DNA of 64,000 nt from Haemonchus contortus (GCA_000469685.2 LS997565.1:3808005-3872004), one strand, 5' to 3'. Shown: positions 10,332 to 23,478, counted from the stretch's first letter. Translations and numbers: made by a program. The notes: generated from the sequence alone by a model not told the origin.

Positions 10332-12749
10332 CTACTCGTCATATTCATCTTCATCCTCCTCTTCGTCACCATCATCATCCTTAAATGAAAACATTGAACA
10401 AAAATGTTGATGAAAATGCAAGATAAAGTGCACGTACCTCGCCAATGTCGAATATGTCATCGCCAAGATCTGCTTCACCGGTAAAGAATAGCACCGCACG
10501 AGGAATAATATTGTCACGAAGCACTTGTCCGATCTCGAAGTCTGCTCGCATCAGGTCATGAGAATCCTTGAAAAACATGTAGATGGCAATTATTGGAAGA
10601 AAAGAACTCAATCGAAATCCCCAATGTCAGAATGTAGTCAGGAAATAGTACAGCCGTTGCTCAAATATAGCAACAGCTGGTTGCAGACCCGACATTGATC
10701 TAGTGCGAGAGCAGATAGAATTCAAAATATCACGCGAATTCAAACCCTGCGCGCACAACAAAAGCCGTCTGAACGATCTTTTTGTTTTGCACTAATTACC
10801 TAGTGAGTGACCTCGACTCTGCATACTCGGCAAACACAACAATACATGAATAAATTGAGAAGGTTCACGATGAGACTAATAACCTCAGTTGGTTCTAAAC
10901 TCACTTCTTCATCATCATCCTCGTTCTTGTGCTCTTCAGTGGGGGGAACGATAGTGTCGAAGAAATTGAAGAAGCTATCAGCCTTTATCTGAACAGAACG
11001 AATTCACTACATATAGGTGATAAAGGGTTAGAATGAAATTAAGTTTTTCTCAGCCGCAACTACCAAAAGCCCTTGCCAATTCCATCAGACAAATTCTGTA
11101 TTACAAAAAATTACCGTTTTCGTAACAAATTTTCCAGCATTGCTTCCCTTTTTCAGCTTCTTCTTCACAACCTTCTTGGTGATATTCTTGCCTTCATTCC
11201 ATTGAATGGTATCTCTATAAGAAGTCAATTAAAATAATGCCCAATACACCTAAGGAAGCGAACTTACCCAACAGCACGTACAACAGATGGTCCGTCGAAA
11301 CTGAAGGGATCTTCTGGATCGGGCTTGATCTCGAGGAAGTACTGCTTCTTTAGAACTGTGTTAGAGAAGAACTCATTGGGGGAGAAATGGAAATAGATGG
11401 TAAAACCCTGAAATAAGGCTACCTCGAATCTAACCTTGAATACATACACCAAGTAAGTATTGGAGACAGCAGCGTCAAAATTTCATCAGCAATTCAATAA
11501 GTACTCAAGACATGAGCGAGCACTATTTTGCGCTCCTGACTTCGCAGAAGTTGTAGCGCTGATCAATAAACGGCCTAAGTTGTCTGAGACAATGAACCTA
11601 GCACGAAGAATGTGGGAAGCGCTTATTGACTCAATGGGAGGTATTTTAATCCACTTACGTGAGGATCAACTTCGATGGTAGTAGTAATGTCAGTAAGGTG
11701 TTTCAGAATAGGTTCGTCATGCTCCTGAATCATGTCCCGGGTCATGTCGGATCCTTTCAAAACGTGAAGCCAGAAGGAAGGCACTCCTTTCGAGCCATCA
11801 TCAGGTTCGGATTTGTCGTTGAGGGCCTGCAAATAATTGGATTCTTCTGAATTTCAGTATTTACAGGCATCAGAACCGCAGATCGACACGAGGGCCGCAG
11901 TGGCTACTTTCAGACTTGAACGTCCGTCCGTCCGTCCGTCCGTCCGTCCGTTCGGCGCGTGCTGCGACGGCGGTCGTTAGAGTACTGTTGGCAGCGCTGG
12001 CACGTGATCCAGTGTCGTCAACAACGGTTAGGCGCCGCCGTCGCGGCACGCGCTGAACGGACGGACGGACGGACGGACGGACGGACGTCCAAGTCTGAAA
12101 GTAGCCAGTAAAGGACTAAGGGATATAATTAGCTCCTTCATATACCACATAACATTGATCGCAAAGCAACTACCACCTTTCAACGAGTTTTAATGAAAGT
12201 TTTAGGATGAAAGTTTTAGGAAGAAACCTACAATTGGTTGCCAATCACCATATGTAATCGTATCGAATGGAATTTCCAGAGCAGAGACCCAATAACGGCA
12301 TTGAAATAAATATAGTTGACATACCTTGATTTCGTCCTCCTCCAAACCGTGGATGATAGGTAGCTTAGACTCCTCATCAGTAGGCTCGTACTCGCCAGCA
12401 ACAATTTTTCGTCGCTAAAAACACCGCTGGTATACTTACTAAAGCTCGTAGAGCAGAAACAAAGCAACACACCTGCTCATAAAGCTTGTTGAACTCCGCC
12501 TCAAACTCCTTTTCAAGTTGGTGAACTCGATCGTAGAATTTTGCTTCCACCTGAAAAAAGCGTATACTCTAGCATGGCAGCATTTTTCGGTAATGAGATA
12601 CTTACCTCGATACTATCCAGTTGAACCTTCTTGAGAGCACAAACACGTTTCTTAACTGGCATCGAAATTTTTCCAATGATTTCAGGTATCTCACTGTCAA
12701 CACCTCCCTCTTTCAGAAGGTCTGCAAGATCACGCTTGTCGCCCTCCAT
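10332..12749 (-). CDS. nap-1: Nucleosome assembly protein 1 (histone chaperone), complete
   Basis: Nine exons joined in phase: 12606-12749, 12473-12550, 12325-12414, 11659-11826, 11268-11407, 11115-11214, 10905-10988, 10438-10566 and 10332-10379. They total 981 nt and encode 326 residues. NAP1-family proteins chaperone H2A-H2B and shuttle between cytoplasm and nucleus in chromatin assembly. Visible family hallmarks are EFEAEFNKLYEQRRKIVAGE (the long dimerisation helix), EHDEPILKHLTDI near residue 140, FHFSPNEFF...PFSFDGP in the core, the lysine-rich KKVVKKKLKKG segment, DSFFNFF, and ADFEIGQVLRDNIIPRAVLFF followed by an acidic Asp/Glu tail. The length is slightly under the vertebrate proteins because N- and C-terminal acidic regions are short. 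The start was chosen as the ATG 8 nt after a TTCCAG acceptor (12758-12760). An in-frame ATG at 12767 lies upstream of that acceptor and is probably removed. The fourth intron position (between exons 3 and 4) carries a foldback element. Confidence 0.96.
11901..12107. mobile_element. 207-bp foldback element with tetranucleotide-repeat arms
   Basis: The left end reads TGGCTACTTTCAGACTTG and the right end is its exact reverse complement. Inside, the left arm is a run of (CGTC)n, about seven units, and the right arm the matching (GGAC)n run, followed by GC-rich complementary segments (GCGCGTGCTGCGACGGCG against CGCCGCCGTCGCGGCACGC). Almost the entire element can pair with itself around a short loop near 11975-12030. 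It lies in a nap-1 intron of 498 bp. No clear target duplication is visible. Confidence 0.85.
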
Positions 12750-12757
12750 TTTATTAC

Positions 12758-12760
12758 CTG
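12758..12760 (-). promoter_or_regulatory. Likely spliced-leader acceptor (CAG) of nap-1
   Basis: The minus strand reads GCTTCCAG then GTAATAAA then ATG, so a 3' splice site lies 8 nt upstream of the start codon. This short leader is typical of nematode trans-spliced genes. An ordinary 5' UTR intron would look the same. Confidence 0.5.
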
Positions 12761-12769
12761 GAAGCATTG

Positions 12770-14715
12770 GAATCTTTGAATTAGAAGACCAATAAAGAGG
12801 ATATACATTAGAGAAACGTTGGAGAAAGTAGTCAATACTGGCAGCCTAAAAACAACAGGCACACACAGAGTTGCGAAATCGATCGGAACCGAACATATGC
12901 CTACACACTGCAAGAGACGTCACCTCAATCTCACTTACTCGTACTTCTCTTCAAAGTAATTTCGATTTGTAAGTAAAAGAAACGAAAAGCACGCAATAAG
13001 AATGAACAAATCAAGAGGTGATCGTGGAAATGAAATTGCAAATTTGGGAGAGCTACGGGTGCGGACAGAAACCCCGCCCACATAACACGGTAATGAGGTG
13101 GCGATCGTTACGGGAGCCTAGCATGCGTGCTAGGAGACACCCTTTAATTTTTGCTGTAGTACTCCTGTTTGGGACTTCGGATTTAATTCGTGAGGCCAGT
13201 CTAGGGGTTACGTTCATTGTAAGAGTTCATTAGTACTGATAGAGATTCAGTAGATCCCGTAAAACATTCCTCGCCCACAGCAATCGAACTACATGCTCAG
13301 AATACCTAAGCTGGAATGGAATAAAAGTGAAATTTAATACCCTTCAAAGTCTAAACTCTAGAGGCAGACCACAGAACATTACCCATCGAGCTTTGGCCTC
13401 CCAGTTCCCGTCTACACCACCTATTAGGAGCGAAATGCAAGTGAAAGCAGCTCTTCTCTCTTCAAAATCCCTCCACGGAACCTAATCTTCTTCTACTTAC
13501 TTCTTACGTAGTACTACTTCAATTCGGTGATCTAGTAGAGGGTGGGCTGTAGTATATTCTACTCCGTTTCGTACATTTTCATCCCTAATCATTCTCCTTG
13601 TCATTCACTTGAAAAAAATATGATGTAGCAGCGGCCAGCCGCGAGCGAAAAATAGGGATCGCACCTGGCAGGGGTAGGGAACGAACTCAAACTCAAACAC
13701 TTTACGATTAGGCTTGCTTGAATGGAGTCCTTCAGAGCCTGATCTCATCATGATATTCCGGACCTTCATGCCGCTCAAGGCCATTAACCTCGATTCGTAG
13801 TATTGAGTTCCGATCGTCGAAGAACCAGTTTTCATTATAGTACACCTATTCAATCGATTCCCAAACCATGTTAGACTACAGCGGCCGAAATGGAATTGCA
13901 TACCTTCTATTATTGAATGACATACATTAAATGGAGTAAAGTGATCGATGCATGAATCGCATTTTACACTACGAACGCTGTAAAATTACAATATACATCA
14001 CTTTCGCAACTCTACAGTTAATCGTAAATCATTTTGGAGGACTACTATTGGCAAAATGCCAGAGTCCTAGTGACGAAAGGATTGTGTGGAATCACAAACG
14101 ATCTGTTTGACAGCTACTTCAGTGGACCGCACTGCAGCGCATGTCCTTTAGGGCATGACGAAAAGAACAAGGAAGATGCGACAGTTTTCAACGAAGGTAT
14201 TGAATCGAACAAATACTTTATATCATGTAATACTGTAAAAACTTATAGGATACGGTAACAATGTGATCCGCGCAGGAAGGAAGCTCACCTGGTGGTGGTT
14301 CCTACGGCTGCTAATCACTAAATGACCATTACCCAAGACTGATGATGCTTTTGTTGAATTTGCATGTAATAGCAAGTTTGAACCGATCAGAACCTAGCTT
14401 AACAGGCATATAACATGATAAAGGAAATCCCTATTGGTATGAATAGTCAGTGGCCAATCAAATTTTAGCTCATATGAACGCTGCGCTTGGCCGCACGCGC
14501 TGGTCACATGAACAGTGAACAACGACGGGCACAGGAAGTTCTCGACTGCCAATTAACTTTTCATTCAAACCAAAAACACATTTCTCTGCAAATGAAAGCG
14601 TCTATGATGATGTCTTGATCCTCGCTCACATACAGCAAACCATACAATCTTTTTCCCTTAGACTTAAGCGATCCCGTCTAAAGAACGCGCCGCAGCACTC
14701 GACTTCGTATCAGAA
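12770..14715. other. Intergenic region with weak exon-like islands
   Basis: Two short islands look partly coding. On the minus strand, 13741-13873 follows a TTGAATAG acceptor and reads VYYNENWFFDDRNSILRIE in one frame, with an overlapping open frame ending near 13605. On the plus strand, 14034-14229 is described separately. I recognise neither and could not join them to other exons. Confidence 0.35.
14034..14229 (+). CDS. Candidate isolated exon, unknown product
   Basis: The frame reads EDYYWQNARVLVTKGLCGIT, then a cysteine-containing segment SGPHCSACPLGHDEKNKEDA. It ends at a donor-like AAG/GTATTG. A CTCTACAG acceptor lies just upstream (about 14013-14020), but a second frame from that acceptor is also open, so the frame is not decided. 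No adjoining exon was found. It may be a gene relic. Confidence 0.25.
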
Positions 14716-14960
14716 TCATAGTGACGTTTGAGTGTGCATGTAGGCTATACAATTACGCTGGCCAGCTGATGTGAACGCCACTGATTTATCCTCCTCGACA
14801 AGTCGGGTACCAACTAATCGACTACTGAGGGATGAACAACTGGAATGACCTGGGCGGGAATGACAAAATTTGATCCTGGACCATGCATGTGGCAATGCAG
14901 CTTTTAAAACTACACTACCTTCGCCTTTAACGAGAGGGCTCTGAAAATTGAAAGTGCAGG
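14716..14960 (-). repeat. SINE-like element, tRNA-like head plus body
   Basis: Read on the minus strand, a head resembling tRNA promoter boxes (GGTAGTGTAGTTTTAAAAGC, then GGTCCAGGATCAAAT) is followed by body sequence matching other copies: a GTTGGTACCCGACTTGTCGA core, an AGGAGGATAAA block, and a CAGCTGGCCAGCGTAATTG segment. The 111-codon minus-strand frame here is therefore repeat sequence, not a gene. Confidence 0.7.
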
Positions 14961-15354
14961 TGAAAGAATACTGAACGGACATCGACAAAAAGGCTTTTAA
15001 CAAACCAGTAATATATGCCATGCTCATGATAGAACTCATCCACGGTTCCATGAGTTTCCCGGAGATACGATTTTCGCACTAAATCCAGTCGATGCATTCA
15101 GTTGATGATTTTTGCTCAAAGGTAGCAATGTTGTGAGAGTTATCCATGGAGGTAGGTTTTACATAACCATATAGAGCTTGGGCCAAATTTTCTCTCATGA
15201 CATTCTCCACAAATTTATATCGGAATTTCGAAACATGTGCCCCTTTTAAAAAATCTATTACATTACACAAAAAATGGCATACCTCTCATGACATACTTCC
15301 CTAACACTTGGAGCAGAATAGGAGCTCAACATTAATCGCTCAACGAAAACGTAC

Positions 15355-15435
15355 CTTCGAAGGAATCTCATACATGTTACTGCTACCAATGTCGATCACT
15401 CCCGCATCAATTTCTTTAAAATTGACATACTCCAT
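15355..15435 (-). CDS. Candidate first coding exon, unknown product
   Basis: The minus strand has ATG, 27 in-frame codons (MEYVNFKEIDAGVIDIGSSN, then MYEIPSK) and a good donor (AAG/GTACG). A CAG lies 12 nt upstream and could be a splice or spliced-leader acceptor. A following coding-like block at about 15079-15258 (FRYKFVENVMRENLAQALYG) may be its next exon, but the phase does not join cleanly and the frame stops at 15079. I do not recognise the family. Confidence 0.35.
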
Positions 15436-16789
15436 AGTAGGGCTCTGTCGCTAGTGCAATCATACTCTGCGTTGGCTGATGGGCGAGGAGCGGCAGTGTC
15501 ATTCATCCACCAGCGCAGATCATGAATGCAGGTAGGGAGGCTCTTACTTGGAAGCAGCGGAATTTCAAACCGAGCAATTAAGGTTATAAGGTTCAGCGCT
15601 AAGGTTGTCTTCCATTGCCCATCATTCAGTATAGCTTATTCAGTACAGCTGCCAATACTGGGTGTTGGTCTAATGGCACGTCTTGTTCTCCCGCCTTCCC
15701 ATTCCCCATTCCGAATCACTTCTGGCATCTTGAACTAATAGTTTTTCCAGATTTTCTCTCAAAAACTATTCCATTTTTTGTCAACAATCGAAAAAGTTCA
15801 AACGGCCTTTCTGGTGGGTGTCACGTATTGACTTCATCAAACTTCTTTACCTTTTTCAATGTGCACGTGGCCTTTACAACGAGTCCCAGACTTCTACCGA
15901 CACGCGAATTAGTGTTTCCTATCTCATGGACCAAACTTCTACTAAACGTGGAACCGCAGATGAACTTTTCCGGATGGATTTCCTTTACCAATCATTCTCA
16001 ATAACTTCTCTTGGTCACCGTGCCACCTAATACCGCTTATTAGCCAGCTGACCAAATGAAAAGGCTTCAAAGGATCACGCGAACAGTTATGGATCTTACC
16101 AATTAGTTGGATGTGTTTTCACAGCTGCTGGTCCCATTGCTCTGTGTAGCCTAGTTTGCTCTCAATAATCACTTTTCACTAATGTACCTCTACGATCAAT
16201 ATACGGATTTTAAAAACTCAGCGGGTACTACAAAATTGTGTGATTTGTTTTGCAGATTATCAGCGCAGCTTTTAGCGTATTGGCAAATTTCCATGTCAAT
16301 GTAGGTGAATTTTCGACTTCACAATGCCACATTTTGTTTAATAAAAATTTTGCCATGAATTTTGTTTACAAGATAGAATAAATAGAATAAGAAGTGCTCG
16401 AGTGTTATGCGCCGTTTGCATAAAGCGATTCGTCTGAAGAGGCTAGAATCAAGGACGGACAAATCTGACTACTGCAGTACAATTGCCCCTCCCATATCGT
16501 TAAGTTAGTCGAAAGCCATCGCCAACAAACTCGATCCATATTGTTACGTGGTCTTCCGGATCTACTATCGCGCTACTTCCGGCTAAACAAGGGACTCATA
16601 ACCTTAACATCGCTGATGGCCTGGTACGCAAGTTTTTAATTTGCACCTGATGAGGGAAGCATTTGGGATTACTGATCCCTCCTAGGCTCACCTACAAACT
16701 TGAAACAGATGTACTGGCATTTGAGCGACTATTTCTCCTATTTTTTTTTCTGGAACTTCGTTTATAAGTGAGATGATGTATCTATATCC

Positions 16790-17000
16790 ACCTAGGCCAA
16801 CCAAGCCTTTCATCCATCCGGGGTCGGTCAATTGGTACCGGACTCGTCTGGGAGGATAAAAGCACTGACTTGTACATCGGCTGACCACCGCAATTCATTG
16901 TATAGGCCACATAAGCACTCATTACGCCACTGCGATTCTGAATGGAAGTCGAGTGTAGGGCGCATCCCTCAGACGGGATTGATTAACGCCAAAAGGCTTC
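16790..17000 (+). repeat. SINE-like body, plus orientation
   Basis: It carries the diagnostic blocks in order: a GTCGGTCAATTGGTACCGGA segment, GGGAGGATAAAAGCACTGAC, then CTGCGATTCTGAATGGAAGT, then a GGGCGCATCC...ACGGGATTGATTAACG block. The same order appears at 44280-44630 and 55680-55940 (both inverted), and pieces occur at 54680-54850, 59190-59390 and 62520-62690. The tRNA-like head is not clear in this copy. Confidence 0.7.
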
Positions 17001-20000
17001 ACCCTTCATCCGTAGTGAAAGTTGCTTCATTAATGTGCTCATTGCGAAGAACACCTTCTGTGGGAAACAGAGCGGAAAAGTGAAGAAACGTGAGTTACAA
17101 GGTGAAGCTTCGGACCTGCTCCGTACACTGAAATGCTAACTATGCCTAGGGTTCACACAAAATTATATATAAGTTATGCGCGCACAAAATCAATGCCCTC
17201 CTCAAATAAACCCTATTTATGCAAGACGCACTGAGGTTTAACGAGCATTGTGCGCCTTCTTTGTAAATCGAAGAGAGGCGGAAAGGTTATTGAGCCCGGA
17301 ATATTCCACACTGATGCAAAGCGAATTATCGAATTGCATTTAGTGGTTCGGAATTAATGCGATCTTACGTCCAATATTTTCTTGGCGACACACCGGCCGA
17401 CGGAAAACGAAACCGCTGAACCGAATCTGCTATCCTATTCAATGCTTTTGTGCCGAGTAGTTTTTTCCTGCGAAAGCACTTATTCCGTTTTACGCTGCTT
17501 GGTCAGACAAACTGTGATAAATTCCTAGAATATGAGAAGATCTCTCTGAACAAGGGCTTGACAATATATGTGGGCGATGCAAAATCTGAATCACACCTCA
17601 ATGCGGATCACACTGCTCCGAAACTAAATGAAAACTTGTCACTAAAACGACTCGACGGCCTGTAAGACGCTCGAATGGTGTTGAATTGAATGTGAGACGT
17701 CCAGCGTGGGATCTCTCAACTGGAAGCCGAAATCTCTAGTGTACTCCACACTGCGCCACCTCCCATGGAGTTGAGCTGGGTGGAACGGTGTTTTTTATTG
17801 AGAATAGCGAATTCAACCTGATCGTAAGTGGTAGTAAGTTGAAATAGTACGACGACCCTCCTCTGATCAATTCTTTTCAGTGTACCTTGAGCCTAGAGTA
17901 AAGCATGTTTGAGAGCATTAATGGCTTATGGTACTCATTCACGAAATGAAATGGGTCCCATCCTAAGAGCCGACGGAGCGATGACGAGCAGAGCTTACAG
18001 GGCATAATGCTAAACGATGCGTAGGTAGAGCAGAACAAGCCTCACGGGTGGATTTTGCAGCAGGGTAGTGATCAAACACACATCGAAGATGGTGAACGCA
18101 GCTTCGAGCAGCAAGAAGTGGGAGCTTTCTACTGAGTCCAAGAACAAGTATTGGAATATCGCAAAGAAACTATCCGGAAACGAGGAGGGAAAATTGGCTC
18201 GAGGGGTGCGAGAACGAAATGCACTCGCGCCGCTGACTGTCAACCAAATGCCCATCAAGCTTTCTGGCTGTGCCGTCGTCATCAAGAAAAATGGTCTTCT
18301 CAGCATACATATACTTGCCCTTTTCAGTGTTCATTTTATTATTGAATGGGTTTTCCGGAGCTTCTGCTGCAAGAATTTTTCACGGATGTTGAGTACATTC
18401 TCAGTTTGAACAAAGAGAAGCTATGAAATGGGGTGAAATATTGGAATAAAATTGGGCAGAACATACTAGAGTTTTACATGATTCGATTCAGCAGACAAGT
18501 TTTGGTCAGAATTTTTCGCCGAATGTTCACATTTTCTGTAGAAGTAATGAGAATTCCCAAAGCGATCCATTATCGCGTCCTGTTGTTCAAGAAAATCCCA
18601 TTCTCGTTTGCAATCTTCAATGTGATCAAGAAATGAGATATCCTTTGGCTTGTTCCAGGAAAGAAGTGATGGCCACAGAGAACACCAGCAGTTATACTGC
18701 TGGCCGCTCATTTCCTGAAGTGCTCTCTTGTCGAAGAGCTTTTCTAGCATTTCTTGGCCTCTTCGGATGCTCTGGACCAGCCGCAGGGCTCAAACTCCGT
18801 TATCTTGTTGGTTCTCGCAGTAAATCACGTTACTTCCGTCCGTCATCTTCTGTTGAGAATTATCGGCAGCAGAACCTCTTTCACAGCCATCTTCATCTCG
18901 AGACTAGGTTCCGCCACGGTTCAAATGTACTTTCGTATACCCTTGACCTCATATCTAATTTACTTTCCTTGCTGTTTGTGGAGCTTTTCGTCCGAACATC
19001 AATTCGAAGAAGCAGAAAAATCGAAATTCGGTGCTTTCGGGATTTCTATTTAGATGGGATCGCTTTGTCAGTAGTAGCGTGATACAGTGAGATTCCGTGA
19101 TATGGTCTTGAAACCAGCGTAGCAAGCGAATGGATCTCTCGAATCGTCATACGAACAATTGTAGGACGTCGATCGGCCCCTCGTGTTTCTTGAACGAGGA
19201 TGGTCCTATGAACTATATCGGCTAGCAAAAGGAATGAATGAAGACGTCACTCGCGCTCGCTCTTGCAAGTGGATGATCAAAGGGATGACATGAAGAAGGT
19301 GATACGCAAATATGGTTTGTGAGCTAAAATTTTCAAGTGTACATGAATCTCGAACACTCCCAAAGGATTTGCCAAGGAACCTGCCGCAGAAAAACATAGA
19401 GGTTGCGAACTGGCTTCGATTTTTGAGCAACTCGATTATTGCAGCTTCCTTGCACTTGCTTCTGTGACCGGGCGATGGGTTATACTGTTACTGTAAATCT
19501 AGAGGTGCGTCTAAGCCTATGGCACTAGTCGTGATATGTAGAAATTAGCCTTGTATTCCTGAAAATAAGCCCTAAATGATGATAACAGATAAGTTTAAAA
19601 TACTTTCAAATTTTCAATCATGGTTTTGTTGCGAGGCTGCTCCGCTTTGGCTAAGCTTTATTAAGAATCTAACAAAATAGAAGTTTTCCTATCAATATTA
19701 CCCATTTACTAGGAGTTCTCCTATAGAATGAGTGTCGGCTACTTATGGGTGCACTGAACTTTACAAATTTACCCTACCTGGTAATTACTAAAATGTGAGA
19801 AGTTAGGGTGGGATGCTATCGCATTCAGCTCAGTAAATGAATATATCAAGTCAATTTATTCAAATTTTTGCTAATCAGCGCCAGCTAATGATGAGTTTAT
19901 GCACGAACAAGAAAAATTTCTCCCATATCAAGGGAGGTAGGCGGCGCTGAATGGAAAGGCGATGCTGTTAGTTATTCACAGCGCCTCGTGCAGGCTCACA

Positions 20001-23000
20001 CGGGCCGTCTTGGCGTGATATCCGATGCCCTTGAATTCTCAATTCCTCTTAAGTTCATTGATGTCTTGGACCACTTCTCACCATAGTACATTTCATGCAA
20101 TATCGGATTTTGACTTCAGTGGCTTTGACTTCTCTCTCAGTAACTTTCAGGTCCCCATTATTCAAAAGGTAGAAGAACCATAATTGAGAATAGTCTACAG
20201 ATAAAGCTACTTCTCCTATTCTTCTGGAGAAGCTACTTCCCTATCTTTTTAGAGAATAGAAAGGGTCAGATTTCACTAGAGCAAGTCTTCCACAGCATTC
20301 GCAAAATAATTTGATAGGAAGTCATCATAGAATTCTGAGAATTCTTCAAGTGGACATTCATGCGATTTTGCTAGGCAAAAAAAAGGTATTTGGAATTGAA
20401 GACCATTGATTTCCCTTAATGCGATGCAGTAGTCTTCCAGAGACTAGAGCATATTCATGAGCATCGCTCCCTATCACATTTGCAATGCTTAAAGCCGCAT
20501 TATTTCAATGTTTAGCATCTTCACTACGCCTTTCAGAAGTGAATAATATGAGTGAAAGCGAAGTAATACAAGGTACATGGTACAAGAATCCAGTTTCTGA
20601 TTGATTCCTGCCTGAGGCGAAGATTCGTGCGCTCCATCTCTGCCAGTTTATTTGAACCAGACTGTTTGGGCATGAAAAAACAGAATTTAGGATTCCTAGA
20701 GGGAAGATTCGACATTTTTGGTCTTGAAATTTGAAAAGTCGAAAGTATATCGATTTGGAGGGATTTTAAAGTAGTCCTGAGTGGCACCCATGCTGTAGGT
20801 ATAGCGTGAAGATCAATTCGCGAGCCCAAATCAGCTAAGACTTCCTTTTCTCGGAGCTCACATTAGTGGGCTTCTCCAGTTTACAAAAGCACAAGTTAAC
20901 TACACCGACTACACTTTGCACTTCCTTTTATATCCTGGGAATCCACGCAAGCATTGAAACGGTTCTTCAATTAAGCCGATTGCCAAGCGCAAACCAGAAA
21001 TTGTATTAAGTAACGCCAGAAAATGCTCTCCTTATCTTTGGAATGGGAAGGCGTTTTTAATGTTATTCTCGAATTGAAAATGACCAACCTATTCAGAGTG
21101 ATCCTTCACTCAAAAAAAAAACCATTGGCATTGACTACATGATTGAAGCTCAACGCCATTTTATAAATGACCGCCTTGAACTTTATGTCGGCTCTATATC
21201 GTCGACAACCCTGCCATTCCCTATAATCGTGCATCGATTGAAGGCTTTGCACTCACGTGGGTGAGAAAGTTTCGCCGTGGGACTTTGTTCCCACTTGAGC
21301 ATTATAAATTATTATCAAGGCACTTGCGTCACTTCATGAATTCTGAATTTTTGCAGACAGACGGTCTGACTGGGTCAGAAGGGAAGAAAGCACTAGACAT
21401 GACGCAATTCTTCTTCCATAATGAGGCTATGGTATTGTAACGAATTTCATGCTCCATTTCAGGCGCTAGCAATTCACCTATCTATTCTCGTTGCATCTAT
21501 GCTCTCCCAAAGACTCCACCTATTTCTTTTCCGGGTAACTTCCACCAACATGGCGAAAACCTCCAAATTCCAACCTCCAAGCCTCCAGCGAGAGAATTTT
21601 CGTGCCATGTGTCACCATTTCGCCTGCCTCCTTCAACACATTCCTACCAGACCAAACATTGGCTGCTTCCTACATGTTCGATTACTAGATTCTTGTTGGC
21701 GATGGCCTATTCCCAGCCATACTATGAATTGACTTTACTTAATTCCTGTGGACAAACTGTCAGATTAAGTTCATTCTCTAGCTAAAAAATGTTTCTCACG
21801 CTTCCAAAAATATTATTGAAGACGTAAGATCTGTGAGTCAACCTCAGGTTCTCACTCGCTCGATTTTCTCTTGACCAACGTTCCCATAGTTTCATTCCGC
21901 AACAAAGTTTTTCGAAGTCGTTCGCAGTTTCTCTCTGAGCATCCGAGACTCATGTCAACCATACTGATAGCGATTTGCCTTCATCAAGCAGAGATCGAGT
22001 TATGGCGAACACCAAGAAAGCGAGACCCTCAAGCTTTAGAACTCTGTTCCCATTCGAAGTTACGACGAAAGTGATAGTTGCCGACATACTAGCAGATGAA
22101 TTCTATTTCAGCCGATTAGAGGTTCACAAAAAAGGTTAACGGGATTATGGATAAATGAGACCGTTCTACAAACTTCGCAGTTGATTTCTAGACCCTTAGA
22201 TGCCAGCCTTTCTCGTGCCGAGAAACCACGAGGTCTTGGAGACGCTGACCCTGCCATTGCATCATATGTATCGGTATCCTGTATCCTCCTGAAATTCTCT
22301 GATAGCGCTTTCTGACAACCTTGAGAAACCACTTGAAAGGAAAAGCTGTTCGCTCAAATTCGAAAGAGTTTTCAGAAAAACCCTCAAAAAAGTAGAAGGT
22401 GGTGTATTGCCCAAGAATTGGCTCTGTTTGCTCAACTAAAATTCTGGGACTCTTGGTAATGATCAAGTGTCCAGTGAAGATGGTTCATCGACGAGACCAA
22501 ACTTCTTTACAAGGAATCCAATAACAGAGTAATAGTAGAGCAGAGCCAATCAAGGACACTTGCCTCGATCAGATAAAGCTCTCCCGCTTTGCTCTCCATC
22601 ATACTGTGGACAGAAAATCAATGTCCATTTTTCATATGAATAGATTACCATTCACTTGTTTTATATGCTTCTCCGTCTGCAGTAGCTTCAAAAAATGATC
22701 CAGTGTTGAACACACTTTGGTGCACTGTTCTTTGTTTTTTAGTGCTTGTAAGGTTGAAGGTTTTTTGGTGGCACCGAGCTTCAGCAAACAACTTTTCTAC
22801 AGAATCCAACCACTCTTTCCTGGCACTATTCTTCTTCTCATGGAAATTCTTCTCATGGGAACTCTTGCTCCTCTGATTTCAGCAAAAATCGCCGACTCTT
22901 GCTAACTGATATTTTGAATTTTAGCTTTCAAGCTGTGAAGTAGGTGGTCTTGCTGAAACATTATCAGCAACATCAGCTTCATAAAGTTCCTGAACCGAGC

Positions 23001-23470
23001 TCGGAAATCCTTCTAGCTGATCTAGGTGGTTTATGGCGTAGAAAGCAGATCAGGGAAATATTGTATTTTCTGACTTTTTGCCAGTTCACTTGATCAGATG
23101 CTTTTCATTCTTTGCCAGGGTTGTAGATACTGAAGCAGTTCAACTGCCTGTTCCAAAAAGGAAAGGTAGAGACCTTATGGTGCTTCTATTGTAAACGTTT
23201 CCTCGTTATATTTCACCTGTAGTAGTGAATTCCCTTAGAATCTCCACGCATTTGGAGTTCGCTAAAAAACGCAGTTGCTCTCGATGAGTATTCGACTATG
23301 CAGAAGCCAGCTCACGTTTCAGTCAGGACTCTCTCACATCCATATTGAATCAGTCGAAACACCCGATTATTTCTATGACAGATCCAGTAGTCCAACATCC
23401 ATAAAAAATGCTCCCCACCCCCTCGGACAGTCTCTTTAATCGACAAGGAATCATAGAATACTCCTTTTTC

Positions 23471-23472
23471 AG
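23471..23472 (+). promoter_or_regulatory. Probable spliced-leader acceptor of the GNAT gene
   Basis: CTTTTTCAG is followed by GAAACC and the ATG at 23479, leaving a 6-nt leader. This is the usual arrangement of a nematode trans-spliced message. Confidence 0.6.
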
Positions 23473-23478
23473 GAAACC

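Larger units (their letters stand above)
15500..23472. other. 8-kb gene-poor region, decayed or non-coding
   Basis: I see no gene I can assemble. One SINE body lies at 16790-17000 (listed separately). Short coding-like fragments occur at 18090-18300 (plus), 18466-18750 (minus, Cys/Trp-rich) and 22190-22440 (minus). They are interrupted by stops and lack consistent splice partners, which suggests relics. An A/T-rich background dominates from 19500 to 21300. Confidence 0.4.

Noticed and set aside
14716..15051. 111-codon minus-strand frame
   Set aside because: Most of it is a SINE copy sharing landmarks with copies at 62520 and 44280.
18633..19082. 149-codon plus-strand frame
   Set aside because: Arg/Ser/Leu-rich with no domain or splice context; the minus strand of the same region also has protein-like fragments, so neither strand is convincing.
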